A stretch of DNA of 64,000 nt from Aquimarina sp. AU58. Its GTDB lineage: Bacteria; Bacteroidota; Bacteroidia; Flavobacteriales; Flavobacteriaceae. The notes under the pieces are model-generated. The model worked only from the letters and a program-made list of their open reading frames with translations. It made no database searches and was not told where the DNA came from. The translations under genes and the position numbers were made by a program. Where the stretch lies: contig NZ_OMPD01000014.1 in the NCBI RefSeq assembly GCF_900312745.1, forward strand, positions 2,976,001 to 3,040,000. The letters run 5' to 3'. Positions 34,984-44,562 of the stretch are shown here, piece after piece; positions within the stretch are counted from its first letter, which is position 1; every line of letters begins with the position of its first letter.

Positions 34984-35048
34984 ATTAATGAATACCATAT
35001 TTTCATCAATGAAACTATGTTTTTTATCAACGAACAGCATTCATTAAT
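34984..35048. repeat. 10-bp inverted repeat framing the direct-repeat operator
   Basis: ATTAATGAAT (34984-34993) and ATTCATTAAT (35039-35048) are exact reverse complements. Their midpoint (35016) coincides with that of the direct-repeat pair 35001-35031. They may be sites for another protein or a structural part of the shared control region of the divergent kinase and ABC genes. Confidence 0.45.
35001..35031 (+). promoter_or_regulatory. LytTR-type direct repeat (putative operator of ABC gene)
   Basis: TTTCATCAAT (35001-35010) and TTTTATCAAC (35022-35031) are separated by 11 bases, period 21 bp. Sequence, spacing and orientation toward the ABC gene match the pair at 11152-11182. It lies 120 bp before the ABC ATG and 72 bp before the divergent kinase ATG, so it could control both. 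Confidence 0.6.
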
Positions 35049-35151
35049 AGTGATAGACCTTTTAACTATTTATATCGAGGAGTTGGTTAAAAAAAATTGA
35101 TTTTTTCTTTCTCTTGCCTTCTTTTTGTTCCTGACTTTAAATCAATAGCTT

Positions 35152-36033
35152 ATGGAATTAGTAATCAAAAATTTATGCAAAACATATTCAAACGGAGTAA
35201 AAGCATTAGATAATCTTTCCCTCGAAATTTCTAACGGAATGTTTGGTTTGTTGGGCCCGAATGGAGCTGGGAAATCATCGCTTATGAGAACGTTATCCAC
35301 TTTACAGGAGGCAGATAGTGGTACACTATATTTAGATGATATCAATATTCTCGAAAATCCAATTGAATTGCGAAAAGTATTAGGGTATTTACCACAAGAA
35401 TTTGGAGTATACCCAAAAATTACAGCAAAGCAATTACTAGATCATTTAGCAATATTAAAAGGAATAACCAATAACAAAGAAAGAATAGAATTAGTGAATT
35501 TTTTATTGCAAAAAGTAAATCTATATGAAAAAAGGAACAAAAGTGTAAAAGGTTTTTCTGGTGGGATGAAACAAAGAATTGGTATTGCTCAAGCCTTAAT
35601 TGGTAACCCAAAACTAATTATTGTTGATGAACCTACTGCGGGATTAGATCCCGGAGAAAGAAACAGGTTTCATAACCTTCTCGCAGATGTCGCAGAAGAT
35701 GTTATTATTATTCTTTCTACGCACATTGTAGAAGATGTGAGAGAATTATGCCAAAACATGGCAATCATGAATCAAGGGAAACTAATTTGTAAAGGTAGAC
35801 CACAAGATGTAATCGATGAATTAAATGATAAAGTATGGCAGAAGTTAATTGAACGAAATGAACTCGAGGATTACAGTAATCAGCATATGATTATCTCTAA
35901 TAAAATGGTTGGAGGTAAACCATTGATTCATGTTTTAAGTGATATAAAACCGGGAGTAGGATTTACTCTTGTTCCACCAACTCTGGAAGATGTGTTTTTT
36001 TCTAAAATTAATACCACCAGAGAAGTAATTTAA
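35152..36033 (+). CDS. ABC transporter ATP-binding protein
   Basis: 293 residues. Walker A GPNGAGKSS, signature FSGGMKQR, Walker B LIIVDEPTAGLD, switch STHIV. It is collinear with the ATPases at 10211 and 63295 (shared GYLPQEFGVYPKI-type segment after the Q-loop region), so they are recent paralogues. The permease/M1 fusion gene follows after 31 bp and is the obvious membrane partner. Confidence 0.95.
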   Translation: MELVIKNLCKTYSNGVKALDNLSLEISNGMFGLLGPNGAGKSSLMRTLSTLQEADSGTLYLDDINILENPIELRKVLGYLPQEFGVYPKITAKQLLDHLAILKGITNNKERIELVNFLLQKVNLYEKRNKSVKGFSGGMKQRIGIAQALIGNPKLIIVDEPTAGLDPGERNRFHNLLADVAEDVIIILSTHIVEDVRELCQNMAIMNQGKLICKGRPQDVIDELNDKVWQKLIERNELEDYSNQHMIISNKMVGGKPLIHVLSDIKPGVGFTLVPPTLEDVFFSKINTTREVI

Positions 36034-36064
36034 AATTGTATTAACCAACTTAAAGCGAAATATT

Positions 36065-39000
36065 ATGTTTAAATCATTCCTTTTTAAAGAGATTGCTATG
36101 GGTATAAAAAGGCCCATGATATATATATTCTTTTTCATATTTACAATAATTGCAACTATCGGGGTTATCAATGATAATATCGTATTTGGAGGAGCTATAG
36201 GAAACGTATTAAAAAATGCTCCTCATGTTATCACAATGTATGTAGCGAATATGTCAATTTTTGGATTGTTAATCGCTACGGCATATTTTAACAATGCGGC
36301 TTTGAGAGATTATCAAAATCATTTCGATGAAATTCTTTTTAGTACACCCATTGATAAAGCTAGTTATTTTTTTGGTCGTTTTTTCGGAGCACTTTTTTTG
36401 TCTACGATCCCACTATTAGGTGTGCTTTTGGGGTTTTTAATTGGGTCTGATATTGGTTCCGAATCGGGAATGATAAATGCTAATAGAATAGGAGACCTTC
36501 AATTAAGCTTTTTTATAAATAATTATTTTTTATATGTGTTACCCAATATGTTCGTTTCGGGAGCTATTATTTATGCCGTAGCTCTAAAATGGAAAAATAC
36601 AATCATATCTTTTATCGCAACGATCATCATTATTATTGGATATCTGGTGGCAGGAACGTTCTTAACCGATATTAGCACCGAATACTTAGCCGCACTCACA
36701 GATATTTTGGGGGTTAGGGCATATCAAATAGATTCTAAATACTTTACAAGTGTTGAAAAAAACACAAATGTTATATCTGCAAGTGGGTGGTTAATTATAA
36801 ATAGAATCCTTTGGGTAATTATTGGGCTTGTTATCATCATTAGTTCATATCTGTCTTTTTCATTTATTCAGAAGAATAAAAAAGTAGAAAAAGAAAAAGA
36901 AGCCAGTAAAAAAGATACGACTATAAAAATTTACAGCCTTCCAAAAGTGCAAAGTAGTTTTAATTTTATGACTTCAAAAAAGCAGTTTATTAGTTTTTTT
37001 AAAATAAACTTTTATACTATTTTAAAAAGTAACACTTTTAAAATAATGCTTATTGTTGGTGCTTTACTTCTAGTTAATAAATTACTAAATGGGTTTGATT
37101 TTTATGGAGTTAAATCATATCCTGTTACTTATAAAATGTTGGATTTTAATCGGCCTGTAAGTACGATTTTTGGAATGATCATGTTAGTTTTTTTTAGTGG
37201 AGAATTGGTGTGGAGAGAACGATCAAGCAATATTAGCGGAGTTATAGATGGATCACCACACAGTTCAATCGTTTTGCTTCTTGCCAAAATTACTTCATTA
37301 ATAGCGATTAATGTTATATTCGATGTGTTCCTTATTTTGGTTTCTATTAGTTATCAATTGTCTAGTGGATATACCAGTCCAAATATCGATGTGTATTTAT
37401 TAGATTTTATTTACTCTGGATTATCAATGTATATAGCCTGGTCTTGTATTCTAGTCTTTATACAAATTATTATAAACCATAAATATATAAGCTATTTCAT
37501 TTCAATACTATTACTTTTTTTATTTGAATTTGTTATTGTAGATGCTTTAGGAATAGAATCATTTATGTTAAATCTAGGTTTCACTCCAAATTATCAATAT
37601 TCTGATATGAACGGTTTTGGTGCAGCACTAGTTTCAAAAAACTGGTTTAGTCTATATTGGATATTGTTTGGATTATTACTTGTTAGTATAGGAAGTTTGT
37701 TATGGATGCGAGGTTCTATAAAGGGAATAAAAGATAGAATTAAGTCTGCAAAAAAACATTTTACAAAGAAACAAGCATTGACTTTAATTACAATTTTTTG
37801 TTTGTTTTTCCTTACTTCATGTTTTGTTTACTACAATACACAAGTAGTAAACTCTTATAAGTCTGCCAATGAAATAGAATTTATGCAGGTTTCTTATGAG
37901 AAGATGTACAAAAAATTTGAAAATATCCCGCAACCCAAATTTGGTGATGTTACCTATGAGGTAGATATATATCCCGAAGAACGTAATTTGCTTGCTAAAA
38001 CTCATATTACCTTGTTAAACAAGACAAATGTGGCAATAGATGTTTTGCATTACTCTATTTTACGTTACTATGCAACAGAGAAATGGGACATTACTTTAGA
38101 GATTCCGGATGCAAAATTAGTTTTTGAAGATAAAGAATTAGGATATCTAATATATAAATTAGATACTCCGTTACAACCCGGCTCTAAAATGAATATTGTT
38201 ATTGATGCTGTGTATAAAAGTCAAGGGTTCGAGAACAGTGTTTCAAATTTACGCGTCGCAAAAAATGGAACTTTTATTCAGGAAGCTTACATATTACCTA
38301 CAATTGGGTATGATGAAAATAATGAACTCATGGATCAAAATGACAGAAAGAAATATAATCTTCCAGTAAGAAAACAAATGGCGCAATTACGTACTAATGA
38401 TAATATTAGTACTAAACAAAATTATTTTACCGAAGGAGAATCTGATTGGGTAAATGTTGAAACAATTATTTCAACATCAAGCAATCAAATTGCTATTGCT
38501 CCTGGAACATTAATAAAAGAATGGAAAGCTAATGGACGTTCATATTTTAAGTATAAAAATGACCATAGCTCTTTAAATTTTGTCAATTTTATGTCTGCAG
38601 AGTATGAGGTATCTCGCAAAAAGTGGAATGGTATAGATATCGAAGTATATTATCATAAAGATCATGATTATAATATTGATATGATGTTGGATGCTATAGA
38701 AGAATCATTAAAATATTATACCAAAAACTTTGGGCCTTATGTTCATAACCAGGCCAGAATCATCGAGATACCAAGGTATTATAACTTTGCGCAGGCATTT
38801 CCTGGTACAATGCCTTATACCGAAGGTGGTGGATTTACAACTGATCTTTCAAACAAAAATGATAACAATATTATTGAAGCTATTATAGCGCATGAAATGG
38901 CACACCAATATTGGGCACATCAGGTAGTAGGGGCAAATATGCAAGGAGCTACTATGTTATCTGAAAGTTTTTCAGAGTATGCTGCATTAATGGTAATGAA

Positions 39001-39658
39001 AAACAGGATAAAGGATGATAGTAAAATGAGACAGTATCTGAACTATGATTTTGAAAAATATCTAAAAGGTAGAAGTGCTGAAGCCGAAAAAGAATTGCCG
39101 CTGTATAAAGTAGAAGATCAAGGGTATATTCATTATGGTAAGGGAAGTGTTGTCCTGTATGCTTTACAAGATTATATAGGAGAAGATAAAATGAATACTG
39201 CTTTAAAAAACTTTTTAGATGAATATAAATATAAGGAATCACCCTATCCAACAACTCATGATTTTCTAAGACATCTGAAACCGCAAGTTCCCGATTCATT
39301 AAATTACTTGATAACTGACTGGATAAAAGAAATCACCTTATATGATTATCGTTTAAAAGATGCTACGTATAAAAGGAAAGAAAATGGGAAATATGAAGTT
39401 TCCATAGATATTGAAGCATATAAAATAAAAGTCGATAGTTTAGGGGTCGAAAACAAGGTGAATCAACGTGATTGGGTAGATATAGGAGTATATAGAGACA
39501 CAGATGAAAAGCACTTGATGTACTCAAAAAGAGTCCTTTTTGTCGATGAGAAAATGAATTTCTCTTTTGAGGTTGATACCATTCCTGCAAAAGCTGTAAT
39601 CGATCCAAAACGATTATTAATAGAAAGAGTAATCGACGATAATAGTAAAGAATTTTGA
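36065..39658 (+). CDS. ABC transporter permease fused to M1-type metallopeptidase domain
   Basis: 1197 residues. Two ABC2-type membrane blocks occupy roughly 1-280 and 320-590; the spans are joined by a charged linker (KKNKKVEKEKEASKKD, about 276-291). The peptidase domain follows a last span near 575-600. The zinc site HEMAHQYWAHQ begins at residue 943, the third ligand is in LSESFSEYA, and the Tyr segment is HYGKGSVV. The aminopeptidase GxMEN motif is absent; the equivalent region reads FPGTMPYTEGGGF. Together with the ATPase at 35152 it should form a transporter with an outward-facing peptidase. Confidence 0.93.
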   Translation: MFKSFLFKEIAMGIKRPMIYIFFFIFTIIATIGVINDNIVFGGAIGNVLKNAPHVITMYVANMSIFGLLIATAYFNNAALRDYQNHFDEILFSTPIDKASYFFGRFFGALFLSTIPLLGVLLGFLIGSDIGSESGMINANRIGDLQLSFFINNYFLYVLPNMFVSGAIIYAVALKWKNTIISFIATIIIIIGYLVAGTFLTDISTEYLAALTDILGVRAYQIDSKYFTSVEKNTNVISASGWLIINRILWVIIGLVIIISSYLSFSFIQKNKKVEKEKEASKKDTTIKIYSLPKVQSSFNFMTSKKQFISFFKINFYTILKSNTFKIMLIVGALLLVNKLLNGFDFYGVKSYPVTYKMLDFNRPVSTIFGMIMLVFFSGELVWRERSSNISGVIDGSPHSSIVLLLAKITSLIAINVIFDVFLILVSISYQLSSGYTSPNIDVYLLDFIYSGLSMYIAWSCILVFIQIIINHKYISYFISILLLFLFEFVIVDALGIESFMLNLGFTPNYQYSDMNGFGAALVSKNWFSLYWILFGLLLVSIGSLLWMRGSIKGIKDRIKSAKKHFTKKQALTLITIFCLFFLTSCFVYYNTQVVNSYKSANEIEFMQVSYEKMYKKFENIPQPKFGDVTYEVDIYPEERNLLAKTHITLLNKTNVAIDVLHYSILRYYATEKWDITLEIPDAKLVFEDKELGYLIYKLDTPLQPGSKMNIVIDAVYKSQGFENSVSNLRVAKNGTFIQEAYILPTIGYDENNELMDQNDRKKYNLPVRKQMAQLRTNDNISTKQNYFTEGESDWVNVETIISTSSNQIAIAPGTLIKEWKANGRSYFKYKNDHSSLNFVNFMSAEYEVSRKKWNGIDIEVYYHKDHDYNIDMMLDAIEESLKYYTKNFGPYVHNQARIIEIPRYYNFAQAFPGTMPYTEGGGFTTDLSNKNDNNIIEAIIAHEMAHQYWAHQVVGANMQGATMLSESFSEYAALMVMKNRIKDDSKMRQYLNYDFEKYLKGRSAEAEKELPLYKVEDQGYIHYGKGSVVLYALQDYIGEDKMNTALKNFLDEYKYKESPYPTTHDFLRHLKPQVPDSLNYLITDWIKEITLYDYRLKDATYKRKENGKYEVSIDIEAYKIKVDSLGVENKVNQRDWVDIGVYRDTDEKHLMYSKRVLFVDEKMNFSFEVDTIPAKAVIDPKRLLIERVIDDNSKEF

Positions 39659-39894
39659 GAAAGATATAATCTTTAATAAATATTCAGCAAAAGAGCATAA
39701 GAGTAGGGTAAAGTGTAAAAAGTGGTTAGTACTTTTAATTTTGATTTCCTATTCTTATGCGGCAGCTGAAGACAAAATATCATAGATCTTATAACCATAG
39801 AGCAAAGATCTTGATGAAAATAATAAATATACCATGTAAAGCCATTTATTCGCTAGCTTTTTTAAAACTGTACAGAATACTCTATTTATACTTC

Positions 39895-39902
39895 TATCTT
39901 TG
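39895..39902 (+). promoter_or_regulatory. Putative -7 promoter element of helicase gene
   Basis: TATCTTTG matches TAnnTTTG and lies 14 bases before the ATG at 39917, which would give a very short leader. The -33 element is not clear. The preceding 235 bases hold no gene with a start codon, only a signal-peptide-like remnant (see findings). Confidence 0.4.
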
Positions 39903-39916
39903 CCAAAAATTATTTT

Positions 39917-41242
39917 ATGTCAAGACAGTTTTCTGATTTAGGAGTTTTAGTTCCATTACAAAAAAGTTTAGTAGATCTAAATTTTTCTACACCAACCGAT
40001 ATTCAGGAAAAATCAATTCCTATTTTATTACAGAAAAAGGATGATTTTGTTGGTTTAGCCAAAACCGGAACAGGAAAAACAGCTGCATTCGGATTACCGT
40101 TGTTGCAAATGATTGATGCAAGTAGTCCAAGCATTCAGGCCGTAATATTAGCTCCGACCAGAGAATTAGGACATCAGATTCATAGCGATTTAACATCTTT
40201 TATTAAGTATTTACCAGATATTTCTATTGCATCAGTGTGTGGAGGGATTCCTATCAAACCCCAAATAGAACGTTTAACGAATACAACCCATATCGTTATT
40301 GCAACTCCTGGACGTTTAATTGATTTAATTAATCGTAATGCTATTGATATTAAAAAAGCTAACTATTTAGTTCTGGATGAGGCAGATGAAATGGTAAACT
40401 CATTAAAAGAAGATTTGGATAAAATAGTTGCAGTGCTACCAAAAAACAGAAGAACCATTCTGTTTACTGCTACGATGCCAGGAACCATAAAACAGATGGT
40501 GCAAAATTATATGTCTAAGCACATTATTCAAGTAAGTGCAGATATGGAAACCGTTGGGCATCAAGGTATAGATCACCGGTATGTTGTTGTAGAACCTATA
40601 GAGAAGTTAGAAGTTTTAATGCATTTTCTTAACTCAAAAGAAGGAGAGCGAGGTATTATTTTTTGTAAAACAAAAGCGGCAGTAAATAAGCTGGCAAAGA
40701 ATCTTGCAATTAATAAATTTTCTTCTGGGGCACTACACGGTAGCTTATCACAGCCTATTCGTGATAGAATTATGGGACAATTTAGAGAAGGACATATAGA
40801 TATTCTTGTCGCTACAGATTTGGCAGCTAGAGGAATTGATATCAAAGAAATATCATATGTAGTCAATTATCATTTGCCAGATGTTTACGATACCTATGTA
40901 CACCGAAGTGGAAGAACTGCTAGAGCAGGAGCAAAGGGATTATCTTTAACAGTATTACAACAAGACGAAGTAGAAGATTTGGCAGAATTTGAATCTGTTC
41001 TAAGTATAGCTTTTAAAGAATTCAAAAAAGCTGATGAACAAAGTATCGAAGAAAATAATGGGCTTTTATGGGCAAAGAAAATATTTAAAACCAAACCCAA
41101 TCATACAGTTTCTAACGAATTTAAAGATAAGATTAAAACAGTTTTTCATCACCTTACCAAAGAGGAATTGATAGAGAAACTGTTAGCAAATTACCTTGCG
41201 CAACATATAAAAACAGAAATACCTAAGAAGAAAAAGAAATAA
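39917..41242 (+). CDS. DEAD-box RNA helicase
   Basis: 441 residues. All superfamily-2 motifs are present in order: Q motif region FSTPTDIQEKSIP, Walker A AKTGTGKT, PTRELG, TPGR, DEAD, TAT (FTATMPG), ARGID and HRSGRTAR, then a Lys-rich tail (PKKKKK). Such RhlE-like enzymes unwind RNA in ribosome assembly and mRNA decay and are often cold-induced. It is followed by a second DEAD-type gene after 5 bp and by cspA-like and third helicase genes, which supports a cold-adaptation role. Confidence 0.95.
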   Translation: MSRQFSDLGVLVPLQKSLVDLNFSTPTDIQEKSIPILLQKKDDFVGLAKTGTGKTAAFGLPLLQMIDASSPSIQAVILAPTRELGHQIHSDLTSFIKYLPDISIASVCGGIPIKPQIERLTNTTHIVIATPGRLIDLINRNAIDIKKANYLVLDEADEMVNSLKEDLDKIVAVLPKNRRTILFTATMPGTIKQMVQNYMSKHIIQVSADMETVGHQGIDHRYVVVEPIEKLEVLMHFLNSKEGERGIIFCKTKAAVNKLAKNLAINKFSSGALHGSLSQPIRDRIMGQFREGHIDILVATDLAARGIDIKEISYVVNYHLPDVYDTYVHRSGRTARAGAKGLSLTVLQQDEVEDLAEFESVLSIAFKEFKKADEQSIEENNGLLWAKKIFKTKPNHTVSNEFKDKIKTVFHHLTKEELIEKLLANYLAQHIKTEIPKKKKK

Positions 41243-41247
41243 AACGT

Positions 41248-42558
41248 ATGGCAAATATCATTAAAAAGCAACAGCATATTCTTGATAAATTAAATATTAA
41301 GTGTTTGAATCCAATGCAGGAAGATGCTCTTGTTGCTATTGAAGAAACCGAAAATACGATTATACTTTCTCCTACCGGAACAGGTAAAACTCTAGCATTT
41401 TTATTGCCTATTATTGCTACTTTAGATCCTGAAAGCACAGAGGTACAAGCTTTAGTTTTGGTGCCATCAAGAGAATTAGCTATTCAAATAGAACAAGTAG
41501 TTAGAGAAATGGGATCAGGATATAAAGTAAATGCTGTATATGGTGGTCGCTCTATTTCTAAAGATAAAATAGAACTAAAGCATACTCCGGCAATTCTTAT
41601 TGGTACACCTGGCAGAATAGCAGATCATTTCAGTAGAGAACGTTTTTCTAAAGAAAGTATAAAAACATTGGTGCTGGATGAATTTGATAAATCATTAGAA
41701 GTTGGTTTTGAATATGAAATGAGAGGCATTATAAATGAATTACCAGGAATAAATAGAAGAATATTAACCTCTGCAACACAAGAAATAGACATTCCTGATT
41801 TTGTCAAATTAATAAATCCAACTATTATTGATTACTTGGGGGATGGTGTTTCTAATCTGACGATAAAGACTGTAGTGTCTCCTTCAAAAAATAAGTTAGA
41901 TACTCTTGTTGCATTATTACATCAATTAGGTAATCAACCCGGAATTATATTTTGTAATCTAAAAGATACTATAAGCGAGGTAAGTCACTTCCTGGGTAAA
42001 AATAATATTAATCACGGTTGTTTTTATGGAGGAATGGAACAGAAAGATAGAGAACGTTCTTTAATCAAATTTAGAAACGGTACCCATCAGATTATTATTG
42101 CTACCGATTTGGCAGCAAGAGGAATCGATATCCCAGAGATTAAATATATTGTTCATTACCAGCTTCCGTTAAAAAGAGAAGAATTTACACATCGAAATGG
42201 TAGAACAGCCAGGGTAAATGCTAAAGGAACCGCATATGTATTGAAATGGGAGAAAGAAAATTTACCAGATTTTATCGAAAATTCTGAAATAGAAACGATT
42301 ACTAAGCACTCTATACGAAAACCTCAATATTGGCAAACTTTATTTATCTCAGGAGGTAGAAAGGATAAAATCTCAAAAGGAGATATAGCCGGTCTATTCT
42401 TTAAACAAGGTAAAATTAATAAAGACCAATTGGGAGTTATAGAGTTAAAACAAGATTGTACGTTTGTTGCTGTGCCTGTTTCTATAGCCGATGAACTAGT
42501 TGCAGCATTGAATAACAGTAGATTAAAGAAAAAGAAAATTAGAGTAACTAGTATATAA
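41248..42558 (+). CDS. DEAD-box-like helicase with variant motif II (DEFD)
   Basis: 436 residues. Walker A SPTGTGKT, PSRELA, TPGR, SAT (LTSATQE), ARGID and HRNGRTAR are present, but motif II reads LDEFDKSLEVGF, that is DEFD instead of DEAD. The acidic Asp-Glu pair needed for Mg-ATP is kept, so activity is likely. The C-terminal part (about 350-436, GDIAGLFFKQGKINKDQLGVIE) resembles the DbpA RNA-binding domain, which suggests a rRNA target. It is 5 bp after the first helicase and probably cotranscribed. Confidence 0.92.
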   Translation: MANIIKKQQHILDKLNIKCLNPMQEDALVAIEETENTIILSPTGTGKTLAFLLPIIATLDPESTEVQALVLVPSRELAIQIEQVVREMGSGYKVNAVYGGRSISKDKIELKHTPAILIGTPGRIADHFSRERFSKESIKTLVLDEFDKSLEVGFEYEMRGIINELPGINRRILTSATQEIDIPDFVKLINPTIIDYLGDGVSNLTIKTVVSPSKNKLDTLVALLHQLGNQPGIIFCNLKDTISEVSHFLGKNNINHGCFYGGMEQKDRERSLIKFRNGTHQIIIATDLAARGIDIPEIKYIVHYQLPLKREEFTHRNGRTARVNAKGTAYVLKWEKENLPDFIENSEIETITKHSIRKPQYWQTLFISGGRKDKISKGDIAGLFFKQGKINKDQLGVIELKQDCTFVAVPVSIADELVAALNNSRLKKKKIRVTSI

Positions 42559-42644
42559 AAAAGGAATACAGTTTCATAGCCTATAAATTTATGGCACCAT
42601 ATTTGAAATGCATAAAGTAATTATTAAAATTAAATTATATTACA

Positions 42645-42836
42645 ATGAGTAAAGGAACAGTAAAATTCTTCAACGATGCCAAAGGTTTCGGTTTTATTAA
42701 AGAAGAAGGTTCAAACAAAGAGCATTTTGTGCATATTTCTGGATTAGTAGATGAAATTCGTGAAGGTGATGAAGTAGAGTACGACCTTAAAGAAGGTAAC
42801 AAAGGATTGAATGCAGTAAACGTAAAAGTTATCTAA
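42645..42836 (+). CDS. Cold-shock protein (CspA family)
   Basis: 63 residues, a single cold-shock domain with RNP1 KGFGFI and RNP2 HFVHISGL. It binds single-stranded nucleic acid and acts as an RNA chaperone. The 86-bp leader before the ATG is AT-rich with no strong structure by eye. A perfect 13-bp hairpin terminator follows 24 bases after the stop. It sits between RNA helicase genes. Confidence 0.96.
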   Translation: MSKGTVKFFNDAKGFGFIKEEGSNKEHFVHISGLVDEIREGDEVEYDLKEGNKGLNAVNVKVI

Positions 42837-42860
42837 ACATATACGCTTAAATTTTGTATT

Positions 42861-42895
42861 AAGAGACCTATCAATTCTGATAGGTCTCTTTCTTT
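42861..42895 (+). terminator. Rho-independent terminator after csp gene
   Basis: A perfect 13-bp stem (42861-42873 with 42878-42890) and a four-base loop ATTC, followed by TCTTT. It should end the helicase-helicase-csp transcript; the third helicase then has its own promoter. Confidence 0.85.
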
Positions 42896-43004
42896 ATAAT
42901 ACGCTGAAAGAACATTTCTTATAAAGTTTATTATTTTTTAAGATAAAATCCTTTTAAAACTCCCGAAAGACATTAATTTTACAGGCCTAAAAAAATAGAA
43001 AGTT

Positions 43005-44558
43005 ATGTCTGAGATGACTACAGAGTCAGAAGAAAGAAAAACCGGAAAAGAACTATATAGTTACCAAAAAGGAGCAATCAATAAGATTTTTAAAAGTTTT
43101 GAAGATGCTCCCGAAGACTATCACTTATTATATCAACTACCAACCGGTGGTGGTAAGACAGTGATTTTTTCTGAAATAGTAAGACAATACCTTAAACATC
43201 ATAACAAAAAAGTATTGGTGATGACACATCGTATAGAGTTGTGTAAACAAACATCTAAAATGCTTACTGGGTTTGGAGTAGTAAATAAAGTAGTAGACAG
43301 CAAGGCAAATCTGGATGATCAAGAGGAGTATAGTTGTTTTGTAGCTATGGTAGAAACTTTAAACAATAGACTAAATGAAGATAAACTTGATATCTCAGAC
43401 ATAGGTTTAGTCATTATTGATGAAGCGCATTATAACTCTTTTACCAAATTATTTAAGTTTTTCGAAAAATCTTTTATTTTGGGAGTTACAGCTACACCGT
43501 TGAGTTCGAACATGAAATTGCCGATGAAGGATAACTATAACGAACTGATCGTTGGTGAAACAATAGAATCCCTAATCGAAAACGAATTTCTTGCCCGAGC
43601 AGAAGTCTTTGCTTATAATATGGGGTTAACTTCTTTAGAAGTTGGATCTAATGGGGATTATACTGTAAAATCATCAGAAGACCTGTACACAAACCAGGAT
43701 ATGCTGGGTAAATTATTAGATGCATATAAAAAACATTCTCTAGGTAAGAAAACGCTAATTTTTAATAATGGAATTAATACTTCATTACATGTTTTTGATA
43801 CATTTAGAGCAGCAGGATTTCCCATTGCACATTTAGATAATACGGCCACAAAAAAACAGAGAAGTCAAATCCTAAAATGGTTTAAAGAAACACCTAACGC
43901 TATTTTAACATCGGTAAGTATCTTGACTACGGGGTTTGATGAACCTACGGTAGATACAATTATTTTGAATAGAGCTACCAAATCTTTGACTTTATATTAT
44001 CAAATGATTGGTCGTGGTTCTCGTATTCTTAAAAATAAATCTAAGTTTTCTGTAATTGATCTGGGGAATAACCTATATCGTTTTGGACCTTGGGGTGCAG
44101 ATTTGGATTGGCAAAAAATATTTAATTCCCCAAATTATTATATGGATAAACTCCTTAATGATGAGGAGATTGAAGGTAAATTTAGGCATGAGATGCCAGA
44201 AGAATTAAGAGCAGAATTTGCTAATTCTGAAGAAGTATATTTTGATATCAAAGAGACATATATACAATCTGTAAAAAATGGCCAATCGTCTAAAGTCGTA
44301 TTAGAGCAGTCGATAGCTCAACATGCCAAGATATGTATCGAAAATAGCGAAGATATTTATGATGCATTAGGATTAGCTAAAATGCTGGGAGAGGATATTA
44401 ATTATAGAATCCAAGCTTATGCCAAGTGTATTAGTAAGAGCACCCATAATTTTTTAACCTGGTTAAAAGATGATTATCGAAAGAAGCTAAGTACATATTT
44501 ACGAGATAATTTTGATACTTTATTTGAAGAAATTCATGGTAGACCGCCAGAAGATTAG
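43005..44558 (+). CDS. Superfamily-2 DEAH-type helicase
   Basis: 517 residues. Walker A is LPTGGGKT (about residues 46-53), motif II DEAH (VIIDEAHYNSF), motif III GVTATP and motif VI QMIGRGSRI, a pattern like the ResIII/UvrB-type DNA/RNA helicases of the YprA/SSL2 kind, not the RNA DEAD group. The last 150 residues are helical and unassigned (ends EEIHGRPPED). No restriction or methylase gene is adjacent, so it is not part of a restriction system. It lies downstream of the csp terminator. Confidence 0.9.
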   Translation: MSEMTTESEERKTGKELYSYQKGAINKIFKSFEDAPEDYHLLYQLPTGGGKTVIFSEIVRQYLKHHNKKVLVMTHRIELCKQTSKMLTGFGVVNKVVDSKANLDDQEEYSCFVAMVETLNNRLNEDKLDISDIGLVIIDEAHYNSFTKLFKFFEKSFILGVTATPLSSNMKLPMKDNYNELIVGETIESLIENEFLARAEVFAYNMGLTSLEVGSNGDYTVKSSEDLYTNQDMLGKLLDAYKKHSLGKKTLIFNNGINTSLHVFDTFRAAGFPIAHLDNTATKKQRSQILKWFKETPNAILTSVSILTTGFDEPTVDTIILNRATKSLTLYYQMIGRGSRILKNKSKFSVIDLGNNLYRFGPWGADLDWQKIFNSPNYYMDKLLNDEEIEGKFRHEMPEELRAEFANSEEVYFDIKETYIQSVKNGQSSKVVLEQSIAQHAKICIENSEDIYDALGLAKMLGEDINYRIQAYAKCISKSTHNFLTWLKDDYRKKLSTYLRDNFDTLFEEIHGRPPED

Positions 44559-44562
44559 TTAT

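Noticed and set aside
42559..42644. RNA thermosensor in the csp leader
   Set aside because: The 86-base leader is AT-rich and I could not find a stable stem by eye.
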